Position numbers and translations under genes: made by a program. A stretch of DNA of 64,000 bases, from positions 1-64,000 of the forward strand of contig CAJNDS010001913.1 in NCBI GenBank assembly GCA_905221605.1, given 5' to 3'. Numbering within the stretch: position 1 is the first letter of the stretch; the number at the start of each line of letters is the position of its first letter. The stretch is from Symbiodinium natans. Lineage: Eukaryota > Sar > Dinophyceae > Suessiales > Symbiodiniaceae. Below, piece by piece: positions 12,501 through 23,077 of this stretch. A model generated the notes under the pieces. It was not told where the DNA came from and did not search any database. It saw only the letters and a program-made list of their open reading frames with translations.

Positions 12501-13630
12501 CTCCACAAGCAAAACAAGAAGAGACAAAAGCTAGAAGGGAGAGAGCAGAGAGAAGAGGGAGGATCAATGTACTGAGATTGGCTTGTGTTCTTAAATCTCC
12601 ATTCTGCAAGAAGAGCACCACTTATTCCTTCCTCGTGTTTTTCTTGTACATTCTGCTCGTGGCTTCCTCTTTCTTTTCCTTGTTGTTATCTAGCTTGCTT
12701 AAACTCTCTTGTTCCTTGTGCTTTCCCCTGTTGTCTGTTCCTTTCTCGCTGAATGGGAAGATCAGAAAACATGCTGGACAGGGGAACCGTCTTCGTCCTT
12801 GTATATACAACTTTCTGTCTCCGTAAACGAAGGAACGGAAAACTTGGAACGCAGGGGAGAGATTAAAGAAGGCAAGAGGAAGGGAACAGGGGAACTCATC
12901 TCTGCCCTAGGGGGAGAGTGGGCCTCCTTATGCAACAAAAAACTACTTGCTTCTCTCTCCGCTTCCCGTCCATGTGCTTCGCTCATCTAGTGTTATGCAT
13001 TCTCTCTCGCACAAGAAAATCAAGAAGAGACACAAGCTAGAAGGGAGAGAGCAGAGAGAAGAAGGAGGACAAGAAGAGAACCACAGAAGGGAAAGAAGAG
13101 AGGATTAGAGGATGAATGCAGTGAGACTGAGTGTGGGCACTTGTCTTTGCGATGGGATTTCATTCCTCGTGTTTTTCCTTGTACATTCTGCCCGTGGTTT
13201 CCTCGTCCTTGTTCTTGTTGTTCTCTTTATCTAGCTTGCTTAAACACTCTTGCTAACTCCTGTAGATAAAATGAACATGCACAATTGGACAGGGGAACCG
13301 TCTTCGTCCTTCTTCTTTACCCCTTCTTTCTCCGTAAAAGACGGAACAGAACAGTTGGAGCGCAGAGGAGGGACTAAAGAAGGCAAAGGAAGGGAACAGG
13401 GGGGAACTCGTCCCTGCTCTAGGGGAGAGTGGGCCTCCCCTATGCAACAAACAACTACTTGCTTCTCGCTCTTCCCGTCCATGCGCTTCGCTCATCTAGT
13501 GTTATGCATTCTCTCCTCCATAAGCAAAACAAGAAGAGACAAAAGCTAGAAGTGAGAGAGCAGCCAGAAGAGGGAGGACGAATGGGTTGAGATTGACATG
13601 TGTGCTTTATATGTAGCCATTATTCTCCTC
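9520..13630. repeat. Purine-rich higher-order repeat block, right part
   Basis: Module beta contains GGGGAACCGTCTTCGTCC and ends near TGCTTCGCTCATCTAG. It occurs near 7175, 9675, 10770, 11310, 12275, 12780 and 13290. Module gamma (GTGTTCTTAAATCTTCATTC and flanks) follows most copies. Modules differ by small indels, giving a roughly 0.5-kb tandem array with a longer alpha-beta-gamma period. No gene is supported. Confidence 0.8.
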
Positions 13631-13637
13631 GGTAAGA

Positions 13638-13641
13638 AGAG

Positions 13642-13693
<52 letters not shown>

Positions 13694-13745
13694 GAGAGAG
13701 CGAGGGAGAGAGAGAGAGTGAGAGAGAGAGAGAGAGAAAAAAAAA
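13638..13745. repeat. (GA)n microsatellite with interruptions
   Basis: About 100 bp of GA repeats with GC and GT interruptions, closing the higher-order repeat block. From 13,746 to 14,206 the DNA is AT-rich and holds no recognisable gene. Confidence 0.95.
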
Positions 13746-14206
13746 AGAGGAGACGGTGGATGAAGGTAGTGAGACGGACTTTTTCTTTGATGATTCCTTC
13801 CACTTTCCTTTTCTTCTAAGAAAGGGAAGAGAGGAGAGGGTGTAAAGTGAATAGTGACTGAATGTAACACAGTTCCATGGTTCCTTGATCTTCTCCTGTT
13901 ATCCGACCCCTTTTCTCCTCGACAACAGGAAGGGGTGATAAACCCTGGACTGTTCGCACAATCCTTTTATAACCGTTGAATGCACAACCCTAGACCATGA
14001 GCCCAAAAGCCATAAAATGTCACCTACTTTCTAGTAGCAATATGCATAATATAAAACGCAAGTACTCATTTGATAACTGTTAGTACTGTTGAAGTAAAAC
14101 CCAAAGCAAGTCATCACATTATACCTAAAGGTCCATGGCACATATATATATATATTATAATCGCAAGCAGATAAGGACATGTATATGCATGCAGCCAGCC
14201 TGTCAG

Positions 14207-15954
14207 GAGGCGGGCGGCCGATGCCCCGGAGATGATCGCATCCGCGAGGTCCTGGCCAAGGTGAACTTGGCTTACCTTCACCAGCGCTATGGCCCGCACC
14301 TCGGTGGGGGGGGGGTGGGCGGGGGCAAGGGGGTTTAGGATGGATATAGGGGTTTGGGGTTGTTTTTTTAATAGGTATTTTGATGTAGGGTTTGGGGGGC
14401 TTGTAGGGGTTGAGGGGGGGTTTGGAGTTCATGGGGGTCAGGGTTGTGGGTCAGTGGGGTTTGGGGCTTTGGTTTCATGGAGTTTAATTGGGGCTTAGGG
14501 TTTATGGGGTTTCTGGTTGTGCACTTCCAGCCCGGCGCCTTGCGAGCACCTTCTCACTCCTGCAATCTTGTTACGTAATTGTTGCAGTGTAGGGTTTGTG
14601 ATTTCATCAAGGTAGTAGCACAAGAAAGAGTAAAGAGTCGTAGTCAAGCTCATACTTGTAGCAGTAACTCTAGCCACAGGAACAGTATGGGAGTCTCTAC
14701 TTGTCATAGACATCGCCAATGGAATCGTGACAGTTGACAGTAATCATCGAAAGATCAAAGACAATAGAACAAGTATGAGAGAAGTCATGAGAATGATCAT
14801 CTCCATATTGAGGAACAACAGCAGCAAAGTCTGCGCCTGCAGCTTGGGATGTTCCCCCTTATACTAACAGTCCTTAATAAGGAATTATAATCGTGAGTAC
14901 TACAATCCCTCTTAAGAACTGCCAGCCTAAGGGGGAACATCCCGACCTATCGCGGTGAGGTCTGGATGCGCCCATTGACTTTGACGCCGTCCTCTCTGGA
15001 GGCGAAAGGCAGCGGCTGGGCTTCGCACGGCTGCTGCTGCAGGAACATCTGCACACCGGATTGGCAAAGAGGGCGGAGGGAGTGGCCTACACCCTAGGGT
15101 TGCCTTAGACCCTACGGTCCGAGAGCCTATGAGGAGCAACATGAACCCTCAAAGGCTTTATGGTTCAGATACCCTAGTCGGGATTGTAGTACTTCCAGGA
15201 AAATAATTCTTAATCCCTGAAGCCCTACAAAACCCTCATGCCCTAAACTCCGACCCCTTAGCCCTAAACCCTAAACCACAAACCCTAAACCATAAACCCT
15301 AAACCCTAAACCCTAAACCCTAAACCCTAAGCATCTGAGGAGGTTTGCAATCCTGGACGAGGCAACCTCCGCCTTGGACAGGTCAAACCAGTCGGTCATG
15401 TACGAGAACCTGCAACGGCACTTTGGCGGAGCTGTGGGGGGTGAGGGTTTAGGGTTTAGGGTTTAGGGTTTAGGGTTTAGGGTTTAGGGTTTAGGGTTTA
15501 GGGTTTAGGGTTTAGGGTTTAGGGTTTAGGGTTTAGGTTTCAAGGTTTAGGGTTTAGGTTTCAGAGTTTAGGGTTTAGGGTTTAGGGTTTAGGGTTTAGG
15601 CTGGGGTTTACGGCTTTTCGTTTAAGTCCAGTCATGAGACCCTGTAAATAGCCTTCGGGGCACTACACTGGGGCCATGAGTTTGAAGAGTCCGCCCCCAA
15701 GTTCATTTGGAACCAAGTGGTACGAGTTACGAATACTTACCAGCTGTCAAGACATCCCTAAACCCCAAACCCGAAACCCTAAACCCTAAACTCTAAACCC
15801 TAAACCCCAAACCCTAAACCCTAAATCCTAAACCCTAAACCCTAGACTGCTGCAAGGCATGTGCAGGGTTTCGTGTCCATCGGGCACTCCCCTAGCTTGG
15901 AAGCATTCCACACAAAGAAGCTGGTGCTGGAGAGGCTCGGGCATCCAAATTAGT
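14207..15954 (+). CDS. ABC transporter, ABCD/YddA-like, C-terminal exons only
   Basis: Four exons encode the last third of an ABC ATPase domain. Exon A (14207-14303) has DDRIREVLAKVNLAYL. Exon B (about 14960-15042) carries the signature motif LSGGERQRLGFARLLLQ. Exon C (about 15332-15440) carries Walker B and D-loop, FAILDEATSALD. Exon D (15868-15954) has the H-loop, FVSIGHSPSLEAFH, and ends GHPN then TAG. The VSIGH-x-SLEAFH form is typical of the half-size ABCD (peroxisomal) and bacterial YddA/SbmA-like families. Acceptors read CAG at 14206 and GCAG at 15867. Intron B-C fits GA-AG boundaries around a CATCTG direct repeat. Introns contain a palindromic element (14844-14943) and telomeric arrays. 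Walker A and the membrane domain are absent: satellite DNA lies upstream, so the gene may be truncated here. Confidence 0.8.
14844..14943. mobile_element. Palindromic MITE (TTGGGATG family), copy 1
   Basis: About 100-bp element with terminal inverted repeats, TTGGGATGTTCCCCCTTATA at the left and its near complement ending AGGGGGAACATCCC at the right. It lies in the intron between ABC exons A and B, 17 bp before exon B. No clear target duplication remains. Confidence 0.8.
15241..15331. repeat. CCCTAAA array ending at ABC exon C
   Basis: Partly degenerate, then perfect CCCTAAA units on the + strand. The array stops at the acceptor-side boundary of exon C. Confidence 0.95.
15441..15605. repeat. 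TTTAGGG array starting at the exon C donor
   Basis: Starts as GTGAGGGTTTAGGG directly after exon C, runs for about 20 units, and is in the opposite orientation to the array before exon C. Confidence 0.95.
15756..15847. repeat. CCCTAAA array before ABC exon D
   Basis: Degenerate CCCTAAA units ending CCCTAGACTG, 20 bp before the exon D acceptor. The arrays at 15441-15605 and here are inverted relative to each other within one intron. Confidence 0.93.
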
Positions 15955-16175
15955 TGCTGGATCAGAGTTGAGGGTTTGGGGTTTGGGGTTTAGAGTTTTA
16001 GGGTTTAAGGTTTAGGGTATGGGATTTAGAGTTTAGGGTTTGGGGTTTAGAGTTTAGGGATTAAGGCTTAGAGCTTGGGGTTTAGAGCTTGGGTCAACTC
16101 CATCTCACCGAGTCGACTTGCTGAGTACCTTGCGGTCAGCTTGTTTCAACCATTCCTTTGCCGCAGGTCCTCTGA

Positions 16176-16400
16176 AGGCGCATCGGGGTGGCGGTTGGAG
16201 TCGCTCCACCATCCCACCTGATGACCGGCACACTTCGGACGCTTCGACGACTTGGGCATTGGATTCGGGCGGCCCTCTACGATCGATGGTTTGGCGAAGA
16301 GGGCTTCGAGGCGGCAGCGGCTCAGATGACTTGGGTCGGAACATGGAGCACCCGGACTGCCTCCCAGGAGGTTGGAGAGATGTTAACAACTGGTCAGTTT
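16176..16400 (+). CDS. Exon-like island, unknown product
   Basis: Open frame with protein-like content (HWIRAALYDRWFGEEGFEAA, then MTWVGTWSTRTASQEVGEML). It is bounded downstream by the palindromic element at 16425-16517. Upstream the frame is closed by a TGA at 16173. I do not recognise the family. It may belong to the same gene as the islands up to 18,064. Confidence 0.4.
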
Positions 16401-16424
16401 TCTAACAGTAGTGGCGCCTTGTTA

Positions 16425-16517
16425 TGCCCTAAGGGTCCATGTACCTACATGCATACACTTGGGCCCTGTAAACGAACCTTTTGTAGGCCCAAGTATGTAC
16501 AGGTACATGGGCCCTGA
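16425..16517. mobile_element. Palindromic MITE, GGGTCCATGTACC family
   Basis: The left arm GGGTCCATGTACCTACATGC and the right arm (ending TACAGGTACATGGGCCC) are inverted complements over about 36 bp with a short loop near 16465. Confidence 0.8.
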
Positions 16518-16593
16518 GGAAGGGCTTCAAAGAGGACGCCTACGAACCTAGAAGCCCCGTGAAGAGAACTGACCGGCGCCCCTGTGGCAAAGG

Positions 16594-16729
16594 GCCATGG
16601 AGCTCCGCTATGAAAAGCTCCGTTCGATGGGTTTTCTCAGGTCTTTCAAGCTCTACCCCTATTCCCTTACGGTCCATACTTTGCATTCCTTCTCCCTGCT
16701 GTATTGGTTGATCAATTTCGACGATCCGG
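16594..16729 (+). CDS. Exon-like island, hydrophobic, unknown product
   Basis: Open frame beginning AMELRYEKLRSMGFL and ending SLLYWLINFDDP, followed by a GT at 16730 (CCGG then GTTGAC). The segment is hydrophobic and could include a membrane helix. A decayed family A element 3' end lies just downstream (about 16768-16830). Confidence 0.4.
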
Positions 16730-17017
16730 GTTGACTTGCCGCAAGCTCTGGCCCCATCCGAGTCTGGGCAAGCAGGGTTATAACCGCAGCTAACCCTGCT
16801 TTTAAGTATCCATGAACCTCCGAGCAGTTTCTGTCCCCCTGGATCCACAAAGTCGATCGCACTTTGCAAGGATTTAGGCTTTGGGGCTACAGCGTGAACT
16901 CCCCAAAGGTATCCTCATGTCTCGAAATCCTAAACCCGAAACCCTAAACCCGAAACCCTGAACCCTAAACCCCAAACCCTAGAGGGGTTTGGGTCCCCAA
17001 GCCCTCCCCCCCCCCCC

Positions 17018-17138
17018 TTCGTTCGGGCTTCGACCCTCATCCTTCCCATCCTGGGACGCGAAGAAGGAGCCCCAAGACCTGTCCTGGTACTTCCAGCAGC
17101 AGAAGCAGTTCCTAGACGACCTGCGGGCCTGGAGCTCG
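17018..17138 (+). CDS. Exon-like island, unknown product
   Basis: Frame with SSFPSWDAKKEPQDLSWYF and QQQKQFLDDLRAW. It is preceded by CCCTAAA-type repeats and a C-run, and the exon stops at a GTTTAGGG donor (GT at 17139). No family recognised. From about 17,185 to 17,735 I see only weak coding potential and decayed telomeric DNA. Confidence 0.5.
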
Positions 17139-17835
17139 GTTTAGGGTTTAGGGTTCAGGGATTTAGGGTTTGGGGTTTAGGGGTTAGCTCAGGCTATCCG
17201 ACTGGCCAGGGGCCTCTGATTTCTGAGCGCGTTCGGGTCGTGAGGCAGGCGTGGAGGCAGCGCAGGAGCCCAGAATCGGTAATCGAACTCCCATGTGGCA
17301 GAAACAGCTCGGCCCCGGAAATGGGCCTATGGGGTTTGCGGATTGAGAGGTATTTGGGCTTAAGGGCTCTAGTGACTCCAGCTTCTAGATCCTCCCAGGT
17401 CTGCGAGGATCGCCACGACGCGTGGAATTCCAAGGCTGATGGGCTCAGCCATATATTTCTTTTTTTTATTGCAGCATGTAACTTACAGGTATAGTATATT
17501 CTGAACATATCTTCTCAGCCTGTCAGGCTTGCTTGGCAAGACCGTCTGAAGTCCTTCAGCAGGTTCTATGGTGCCGGTACTGTGGGCAAGTCCTGAGTGA
17601 TTGGAGAGTTTTAGGGTTGTAGATTTTCAGGGTGTTAGGGTTTTGGGGTTGTAGGGTTCTAGGGTTTCGGGGTTTTTAGGGTTGTAGAGATCTTGGGTTT
17701 TAGGGTTTGGGGTTTCGGGGTTTTCGGGTTCATGGCCCGATTTGTCATGTGAGCCCCCGGCTGTAGCGAGAGATGCTCTTCCTACCAATCAGGATTCCGA
17801 ACCGACCGAGAGACCTAACCCACAGCAAGATAGAC

Positions 17836-17923
17836 CCCGGGAGGATCCAAAAAAAGTACCCTATGCTACCATTGGGTCATTCTTAGGAACCCTTAAGAGG
17901 ATCCATTTTTGGATCCTCCCAGG
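17836..17923. mobile_element. Palindromic element GGGAGGATCC
   Basis: Left arm GGGAGGATCCAAAAA and right arm TTTTTGGATCCTCCC are exact inverted complements about 85 bp apart. It lies in the intron-like DNA before the next exon. Confidence 0.75.
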
Positions 17924-17988
17924 GGAAGAAACGTGCCGAAACAACCTCCGGGCAGACCCCGACCAAAACCCTCCTGGCGATGTCCTAG

Positions 17989-18064
17989 CGCTGTCAAGGT
18001 CTTCATGCAGGAGGAGGAGATCGAGAAGCTGAAGAGTCAGGCCATGACAAATTACAAAGAATAA
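17989..18064 (+). CDS. Terminal exon, charged C-terminus
   Basis: Preceded by a TCCTAG acceptor, this reads AVKVFMQEEEIEKLKSQA then MTNYKE and TAA. The GC-rich third positions and terminal stop suggest the last exon of a gene whose earlier exons may be the islands at 16,176-17,138. Function unknown. Confidence 0.55.
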
Positions 18065-18065
18065 T

Positions 18066-18086
18066 GAGTATACATATACATATATG

Positions 18087-18122
<36 letters not shown>

Positions 18123-18180
18123 TGTATGTATGTATGTATGTATGTATGTATGTATGTATGTATGTATGTATGTATGTATC
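18066..18180. repeat. (TATG)n microsatellite
   Basis: About 25 TATG units after ATATACATATA, immediately after the terminal exon. Confidence 0.97.
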
Positions 18181-18298
18181 TAGTTATCTTTTTACAGTCT
18201 ATATAGTTACCCCAAACGACATATCACGAAAGGCAGGTTGACTTCACTTGATGCTGTAAATTGGGTTTGGGCGACGGCTGCCTTTCAGCGGTTATACC

Positions 18299-18401
18299 TT
18301 GGGATGTTCCCCCTATGTTGCTGACAGTCCTTTATAGGGATTACAATAGGGGATACTGTAATTCCTATTGAGCACTGTTAGTATAAGGGGGGGCATCCCA
18401 A
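18299..18401. mobile_element. Palindromic MITE (TTGGGATG family), copy 2
   Basis: Terminal inverted repeats TTGGGATGTTCCCCCT and its complement ending GGGGGGCATCCCAA. The flanking 9-mers GGTTATACC and GGTATTCCC match at 6/9 positions and may be a decayed target duplication. Confidence 0.85.
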
Positions 18402-18481
18402 GGTATTCCCAATCCTAAGCCCTCGACCCTAAACCCTAAACAAAAAACCCTAAACCCTAAACCCCTTAACCCTACTTCTGG

Positions 18482-18571
18482 GCCTCGTGGGAGAAGGTTT
18501 TGCTTGGGGGAGAAGCCGAGGTGAGAGCCTTGGAGGAGGAGCGCGACGGACTGCGAAAGGACAGCAACCTG
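18482..18571 (+). CDS. Exon-like island, coiled-coil segment
   Basis: Frame with ASWEKVLLGGEAEVRALEEE then RDGLRKDSN. Rich in Glu, Arg and Leu, as in a coiled coil. Decayed CCCTAAA repeats precede it and TTTAGGG repeats start about 30 bp after it. Confidence 0.5.
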
Positions 18572-18707
18572 TAGGGCCCTTCGAGAGCCTTCAGGCAGAG
18601 GTTTAGGGTTTAGTTTAGGGTTTAGTTTAGGGTTTAGTAAGGGTTTTTGGGTTTAAGCTTTCTGTTGGTTTGAGCTGCTATGGCGTGTGACCCCATTCTC
18701 TGCTACT

Positions 18708-18826
18708 TGGAGGTTCATGGGTGCTTATAAGTAGGGTTATGCGTGCCCTAAGTAAGGTTATCACCAGAGCTACCCTGCTGCTCAGAATCCTACTTCTAAG
18801 TACCCACGAACCTCTAAGTATGGTGC
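18708..18826. mobile_element. Family A palindromic element (introner-like)
   Basis: Left end ACTTGGAGGTTCATGGGTGC, right end AAGTACCCACGAACCTCTAAGT: inverted complements. The interior has TTATAAGTAGGGTTATG and its rough complement. It separates two coiled-coil exon islands, so it is likely an intron. Confidence 0.8.
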
Positions 18827-18849
18827 CTCACACCCTACGGCATGGCCAG

Positions 18850-18919
18850 GATTTGAAGGAGACGATGCGAGAAAGAGACGAGTGGCAGGCGACGTTCCTA
18901 AAAGGGATGCTCAGCGCAG
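18850..18919 (+). CDS. Exon-like island, coiled-coil segment
   Basis: After GGCCAG the frame reads DLKETMRERDEWQATFLKGM. Charged, coiled-coil-like, and compatible with the island at 18,482 as part of one gene. Confidence 0.45.
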
Positions 18920-19056
18920 GCCTTGTAAATGACCTAAAGAGACCCCCAACTATGTATGAACCCCCACAACGTCTGTGTGTGCGCCCTACATTTGCTCTAC
19001 AAGCCCAATAGACCTTACAAGCCCTACAAGCCCAATTGCACCCCACAAAGCCTACT

Positions 19057-19199
19057 TAGAGATTCATGACTCATGGGTACTGACAAGTAGGGCTGCCAGT
19101 ACCCGGGACAAGGTTGTTATAGCCATAGTTGCCCTACTTACCACCCTACTGACCCTACCTGCAAGTACCCATCGATGTATGCATGGACCTCTAAGTGCG
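19057..19199. mobile_element. Family A palindromic element, diverged copy
   Basis: Left end CTTAGAGATTCATGACTCATGGGTACTG (not an exact terminus) and right end AAGTACCCATCGATG then CATGGACCTCTAAGTG. The interior has the family's GTAGGG and CCCTAC pairs. Confidence 0.6.
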
Positions 19200-19338
19200 C
19201 CTGACGGCTGCTAACGCAGTACCTTTTTGTTGCAGTATACCATAGCCACCTATAGCCAACTCAAAAAAAGGCACTACATGCTGAGCCTTCCGGCAAGCCC
19301 CGAAGCCAAAAGGCCCTAAAAAACCGGCGGGGCGCGGG

Positions 19339-19409
19339 CGAGGTCTCCGCGCTGCGCGTGATGTCGAAGCGCGAGTTTCGGTCCAGCGTCCAGCACCCAG
19401 TTGGTCGGG
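19339..19409 (+). CDS. Exon-like island, unknown product
   Basis: Frame with EVSALRVMSKREFRSSVQHP, GC-rich third positions, followed immediately by TTTAGGG-type repeats. No family recognised. Confidence 0.4.
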
Positions 19410-19719
19410 GGTTTAGGGTTGAGGGGTTAGAGTTCAGGGTCCAGAGTTTAGGGTTTAGGGTTCAGAGTTGAGATTTTCGAGTTTACGGTAAAGAGCTTTG
19501 AATGTAGGGCATAGGGTTTGGAGTTTAGAGTTTAGGGTTTTGGGGCATAGGGTTTAGGGATTTGCCGTCCCTTTCTAGGGCTTAGGGTGAAGAGCTTGAC
19601 GGGTTTGTAGGGGCCTAAAAAAGGTACGAACCCTCAAGCTCCCCTGCAGCCCCTGAGCCGCATGAACCCTGAAACTCGGACCAATCAGCCCCTCCCCCTC
19701 CCCTTTTCCAACAACCCTA

Positions 19720-19930
19720 AACCAAAAACCCTGAACCTCAAACCCTGAACCCTAAACCCTGAACCCTAAACCCTAAACCCTAAACCCCAAACCCTAAACC
19801 CCAAACCCGAAACCCTCAGCCGCTTTGTTGAGGTGGAAGCCTTGGAAGCTGCGAGGCGAAGGTCCTTTTGGTTTAGGGTTTGGGGGTTTAGGGTTTAGGG
19901 TTTAGGGTTTTTGGGGCTTGTTTTGAGGGT
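19720..19930. repeat. CCCTAAA array, 50-bp exon island, TTTAGGG array
   Basis: CCCTAAA-type units end at 19808. About 19809-19862 has a short open frame (SRFVEVEALEAARRRSF), and TTTAGGG units start at 19868. This is the smallest clear example of an exon-like segment bracketed by inverted telomeric arrays. Decayed TTTAGGG continues to about 20,340. Confidence 0.6.
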
Positions 19931-20491
19931 TTAGTATTTAGGGTTTAGGGTTTAGGGCTTTTGGGGTTCATTTTTGAGGGTTTAGTCGGTTTAGTATTTA
20001 GGGTTTAGGGTTTTTCGGTTTTTCGGGTTTAGGGTTTTAGGGTTTAGGGTTTGCGTTAAGGGCATAAGGGCGTAGGGGTGTCTTAGAGCTTCCTGGGTTA
20101 AGGTTTGAGGTTTTGGGGTTTTGGGGATGGAGGGTTGAGGGCTGATGGCTTGGGGCTTGGGGCTTGAGGGTTAGCAAGCATGGGTTTAAGGTGAAGGCTT
20201 GCGCGTCTAGGGTTTAAGGCTTATAGGGTGTAGGTTTTGGGGTTTAAGGGCTCAGGTTTGGACGCAGGGTCGGATTTTGCCTAAGACCTCGCATACCCGC
20301 AGTTGTCAGATTTTAGCCATATCGGGCTTTAGGGTTTAGGGCGGGGTTTCCCTTGTTTAGGAATTTGTGCTGTGTGACTTAGGCGATTTTAGTGATGTGT
20401 GTCTTTCAGGCTCTCAAGTTCTGAGTTTTTTGGGGCTATGCGGCCTGTATGGCACTAGGCAGCTTGAGCACTCTGCCAGGCCGTTGCCACC

Positions 20492-20527
20492 ATGAGTGAA
20501 GGGACGCTGGGCAAGTTCATGACAAGG
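20492..20527 (+). CDS. Possible first exon (GCCACCATGAG start)
   Basis: A favourable start context, TTGCCACCATGAG, opens MSEGTLGKFMTR and stops at AAG followed by GGTTTCAGG. The following exons were not identified. Very short, so support is limited. Confidence 0.25.
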
Positions 20528-21035
20528 GTTTCAGGTTTTCGGGCTTACGCATCACGATCACGCCAGGTTAGAACTAGAACTGAAGTCCCGGATGCGGTGT
20601 AGTTCTGGGTGCCAGATGCACCAGGACCACCCAAGTTGCTTGGGTCCTAGACGTTTTGTTACATATTCCCGTCTTGCTTGATCTTCGGTCCCATGTACCA
20701 TCATGTACCCACCAGAGCACGAGAAACGAACCATCAAAGTGTCCCGAAGTCAGAACAATCCCACAACTTACAAGCCCTAATCCTGAAACCTAAACCCTGA
20801 AACCTCAAACCCTGAAACCTCAAACCCTAAACCTGAAGCCAAACCCGAAACCCTAGAAACCCAACAGAATTTGTAATTGGCATCCGATGCCGCGCACAGC
20901 CGCTTCAGCCCTGCCATGGGCTAAACCAGAGCGGAATTCGCCTGCACTGCTTGGGGTTTCGAGGAAGACAAGAACAAAACAAAAGAGAAGGTTTCAGGTT
21001 CGTCGGTTGCAGTATATATGTAGGCTTTCGGGATA

Positions 21036-21090
21036 ATATATATATATATACATATGTATATAACCATATATATATATACACATATATGTG
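21036..21090. repeat. (TA)n/(CA)n-like microsatellite
   Basis: Alternating TATATA and CATATA blocks. 20,530-21,680 otherwise holds decayed telomeric repeats and one weak open frame at 21,403-21,690 that I cannot assign. Confidence 0.85.
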
Positions 21091-21688
21091 TAGCACCCAC
21101 ACACTTTACGGGACACGGATTCCAAAGCGGGGCTTGCCTATAGCGCTTTTAGCGACGAAGGGGCTGGAAGACCCAGCCTTGTTGTTCGGCCAAGGCAGTT
21201 CCTTGGGAGTCGTCCCCGGGTTTAGGGTTGAGGGTTTAGGGCCAGATGGGAAGATCTTTGGTTCTTAGGGTATTTGGGTTAGCCAAAGGGTGTCTGTGAC
21301 GATGTTTCGGGTATCTAGGGTACGCGCTTAGGGTGTTTGGGGTATTCGGGGGTGTAATTACTCAAAGGGTAATTCGGTTTTGGGTTCAAGCATGCCTCAA
21401 AGATGACTCCCCCACGTCGTGTCCCAACTCGGGACAGAGCAGCGCAGCATGATGTAGCGCGAAAAGCAAGCGACGATCCGACGTCGATACCCCGGGGTCC
21501 CTGTACAGCTGAAGTTTCGGGTTTAGGCTTCCGGTTGACCGTCAGCTGCGAACCCCGTAACCTTGCAGGGGTGCGCTCCTTTGGCCCTCTGGGAGTTGCT
21601 AGTCCCGAAAAAGAAGCCCAAAGAAGACCGCCTTTTGCGGGTTACTCACTTGGGGTCTGGTCAGGTCAGTTAAATATCAAGCCCCCAT

Positions 21689-21775
21689 GGTTGTACTTGG
21701 AGGTTCATGGTTTCTTATAAGCAGGGTTATAAGTAGGGTAGCGATGCTTATAACATTCGTAGAGTACTTCTGGCC
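21689..21775. mobile_element. Family A palindromic element, partial
   Basis: Left end TACTTGGAGGTTCATGG and interior CTTATAAGCAGGGTTATAAG. The right terminus is lost near AGTACTTC. Confidence 0.6.
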
Positions 21776-21811
21776 CCAATCGTAAGGACCCTACACCCTA
21801 AACCCTAAACC

Positions 21812-21998
21812 TGAAATGCTGACTCCCTGGCTCAAGTTTAGCAGGGCAATTTGGAAGTGGTCTCTTTCCAATGTGAATCAAAGCTGCTTGGATGGCAATG
21901 TTGTAAAAAATGTCAAGTGCTGGCAAGCTACTATTTTGCCACCGCTTGCTTGATACCCAGGCATGTATGACTACAACTTCCATGCAGTTGTAGTTCGG
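21812..21998 (-). CDS. Exon-like island on the minus strand
   Basis: On the minus strand the frame reads MEVVVIHAWVSSKRWQNSS and later AIQAALIHIGKRPLPNC, ending SQHF. The minus-strand donor is CAG then GTTTAGGGTTTAGGG, so the telomeric polarity rule holds on this strand as well. Base composition is more AT-rich than in other islands. Family unknown. Confidence 0.35.
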
Positions 21999-22496
21999 AA
22001 CCTTTCCACTCCAGCATCATAGGTCGGCTTTTGTGGGACTTTACGAGCCGCCCTCAGATATGTGGGGCCACTAAGGATAACGAACCACCCTTTTCGTGTC
22101 TTGCGTATCTTCTCCCGGCGAGGGAGCGCGACGTGGCCGCAGTCCTAAACCCTAAGCCCTAAGCCCTAAGCCCTAAACCCTAAACCCTACACCTGAAAGC
22201 CCACCCTGGCAGGGGGTTAGGATGTGCATGTTTTGGCTCAGGACCTGAGACTACCGAGATGTTTGCGAACAGCCTTTGGCAGGCTGGGGGTGTTGCAGAT
22301 AGCCCTGAACCCTAAGCCCTAAACCTAAAACCCTCAGGCCCAAATCCTATAAAGCCCTAAAACCCTACATCAGACCCTGGAGCGGTAGGGATGTGACAAT
22401 GTCCACTGTGGCAAGTTTGCCGAGTGAAGTGGGACGTTCTTTTCTTAGGGTTTAAGGTTTATAGGGTTTAGGGTTCAGGGGTGCCTGCCTCGAGGC

Positions 22497-22586
22497 ACAG
22501 AAACTACTTCATGGATCCCAGCGCGGATCCCAGATGCGGAAGCGCGTATGAATGCTGTCCACACTTCAGCCTGAGGGGAAACATGG
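22497..22586 (+). CDS. Exon-like island with GTAAGT donor
   Basis: Frame with RNYFMDPSADPRCGSAYECC and then PHFSLRGNM, followed by a textbook donor GTAAGTTTAGGG at 22587. Product unknown. Confidence 0.5.
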
Positions 22587-22746
22587 GTAAGTTTAGGGTT
22601 TAGGGTTTAGGGCATGGCGAGATGCGGGGGTTTGCATGAATCAGGGACCCCGAATATAGACCCCAAATAGTAGGTTCCGCCGATTGAGAAGGACCCACTA
22701 AGGTACCCCCCCCCCCCCCCCAAAGATCGTAAACCCCCATGTGAGT

Positions 22747-22802
22747 TGTCCCTAAACCCTAAACCCTAAACCCTAAACCCTAAACCCTAAACCCTAAGCC
22801 CT
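22747..22802. repeat. CCCTAAA array before exon
   Basis: Eight CCCTAAA units running into CCCTATTGTCAG, the acceptor of the next exon island. A family C element (about 22640-22745) lies just upstream. Confidence 0.95.
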
Positions 22803-22810
22803 ATTGTCAG

Positions 22811-22926
22811 GAGCCACATCATGCTACCGCTGAGCCTTGTGGTGACGGCATCAGTGCTGGTCCTCTACAAGCACTGGAAGGCACAAGGGGACTCCTCAGA
22901 ATCCTCCAAGATCCTAAGCCGCAAAG
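22811..22926 (+). CDS. Exon with a predicted membrane helix
   Basis: After the TTGTCAG acceptor the frame reads MLPLSLVVTASVLVLYKHWK, then AQGDSSESSKILSRK, and stops at GGTTTAGGG. The hydrophobic stretch fits a transmembrane helix or signal anchor. It is the likely upstream neighbour of the exons at 23,078 and 23,230. Confidence 0.55.
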
Positions 22927-23077
22927 GGTTTAGGGTGTCAATTTCGGGTTTAGGGATTAGGGTTTAGGGAAGCCCTGAAACCCTGTACCTTAAACCCCAA
23001 AACCCCAAAACGCCCAAAACTCCCGAAAACCCCAGAACTCCCTAAACCTTAAACCCCTAAACCCTGAGCCCCCAGCA

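Noticed and set aside
15441-15605. True chromosome end
   Set aside because: Telomeric units occur in both orientations at dozens of internal sites with genes on both sides, so the arrays are interstitial.
21403-21720. 105-aa frame as a gene
   Set aside because: Its end runs into a family A element and the rest mixes decayed telomeric sequence; support is too weak.
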